Positions 63,965 to 64,000 of a stretch of DNA of 64,000 nucleotides are shown piece by piece. Source of the DNA: Hypnocyclicus thermotrophus (GTDB lineage: Bacteria; Fusobacteriota; Fusobacteriia; Fusobacteriales; Fusobacteriaceae). The notes beneath the pieces are model-generated. The model did not search any database. It had not been told where the DNA came from and saw only the letters and a program-made list of their open reading frames with translations. The stretch covers positions 1-64,000 of the forward strand of contig NZ_SOBG01000010.1 of NCBI RefSeq assembly GCF_004365575.1. Reading direction: 5' to 3'. Numbering within the stretch: position 1 is the first letter of the stretch; each line of letters opens with the position of its first letter. A program made the position numbers and the translations under genes.

Positions 63965-64000
63965 TTATTTTTTTGAATATTTTTTACTTTTGAAAATTGC
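63961..64000 (-). CDS. C-terminal end of a gene cut by the window edge
   Basis: The frame QFSKVKNIQKNN ends in TGA inside the duplicated tRNA unit. In copy 1 the equivalent frame is the end of the BamE-like lipoprotein (GILKDIKNIQKNN). The match suggests either a paralogous lipoprotein gene to the right of the window or chance continuation of the repeat; only about 12 codons are visible. Confidence 0.35.
   Translation of the reverse strand, partial: QFSKVKNIQKNN

Larger units (their letters stand above)
63603..63986 (-). repeat. tRNA cluster repeat, copy 2
   Basis: A 384-bp unit almost identical to 24883-25267 and in the same orientation, about 38.7 kb away. Contains the same terminator, tRNA-Gln, -Ala, -Pro and promoter. 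Confidence 0.9.

Overview
The window is very AT-rich double-membrane (Gram-negative) bacterial DNA. It carries a TolC-like channel, an outer-membrane barrel protein, several lipoproteins and Lgt. The lifestyle looks strictly anaerobic and fermentative: a trimeric [FeFe] hydrogenase, a flavodiiron protein, a glycyl-radical enzyme with its activase, and D-lactate dehydrogenase. It is also chemotactic and uses c-di-GMP. Composition plus gene families suggest Fusobacteriota (a free-living, prototrophic lineage), with Brachyspira-like spirochaetes as the alternative. This is inference; no rRNA gene is present to settle it.

Layout. 1-194: 5' part of an aldolase-type gene. 440-2602: chemoreceptor. 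2631-12959 (minus): one operon for the whole UMP pathway (carA, carB, pyrB, pyrI, pyrK, pyrD, pyrF, pyrC, pyrE), preceded by a U-rich leader peptide gene and an attenuator hairpin. 13142-15697: secreted metallopeptidase fused to a probable outer-membrane barrel. 15736-19629 (minus): tripartite efflux system (TolC, HlyD, MacB-type permease) without its ATPase. 19723-22201 (minus): PilZ protein and GGDEF-EAL protein. 22202-22760: a 23-residue hydrophobic peptide gene under a perfect consensus promoter, direct repeats and hairpins. 22761-24846: Smr protein, truA, Nudix hydrolase, DUF2164 protein. 24883-25267: tRNA-Pro/Ala/Gln cluster. 25242-30036: lipoprotein, pncB, glgC-glgA. 30095-33904: flavodiiron protein, lgt, membrane adenylyl cyclase. 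34288-38366: HydC-HydB-HydA. 38584-41804: coaBC, NusG-domain-II protein, nitroreductase, ldhA. 41867-47174 (minus): aat-clpA-clpS (N-degron pathway), a SEDS protein, tcdA. 47494-53857: ilv leader peptide plus ilvD-ilvA-ilvB-ilvN-ilvC. 53913-56012: second chemoreceptor. 56220-58541: YjjI-type glycyl-radical enzyme and YjjW-type activase. 58574-60231: aminotransferase and Lrp/AsnC regulator. 60232-60957: degenerate coding remnants. 60958-63542: coiled-coil lipoprotein, HD-GYP protein, flavodoxin, ArsR/CadC-like regulator. 63603-63986: a second, almost identical copy of the tRNA cluster.

The two large biosynthetic operons appear to be controlled by RNA attenuators with translated leaders. The pyr leader is rich in U tracts, with its stop codon in the loop of the terminator. 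The ilv leader is rich in Ile/Leu/Val codons. The least explained parts are the 22.2-22.7 kb intergenic locus, the peptidase-barrel protein, the YjjI/YjjW pair, and the degenerate 60.2-60.9 kb segment.
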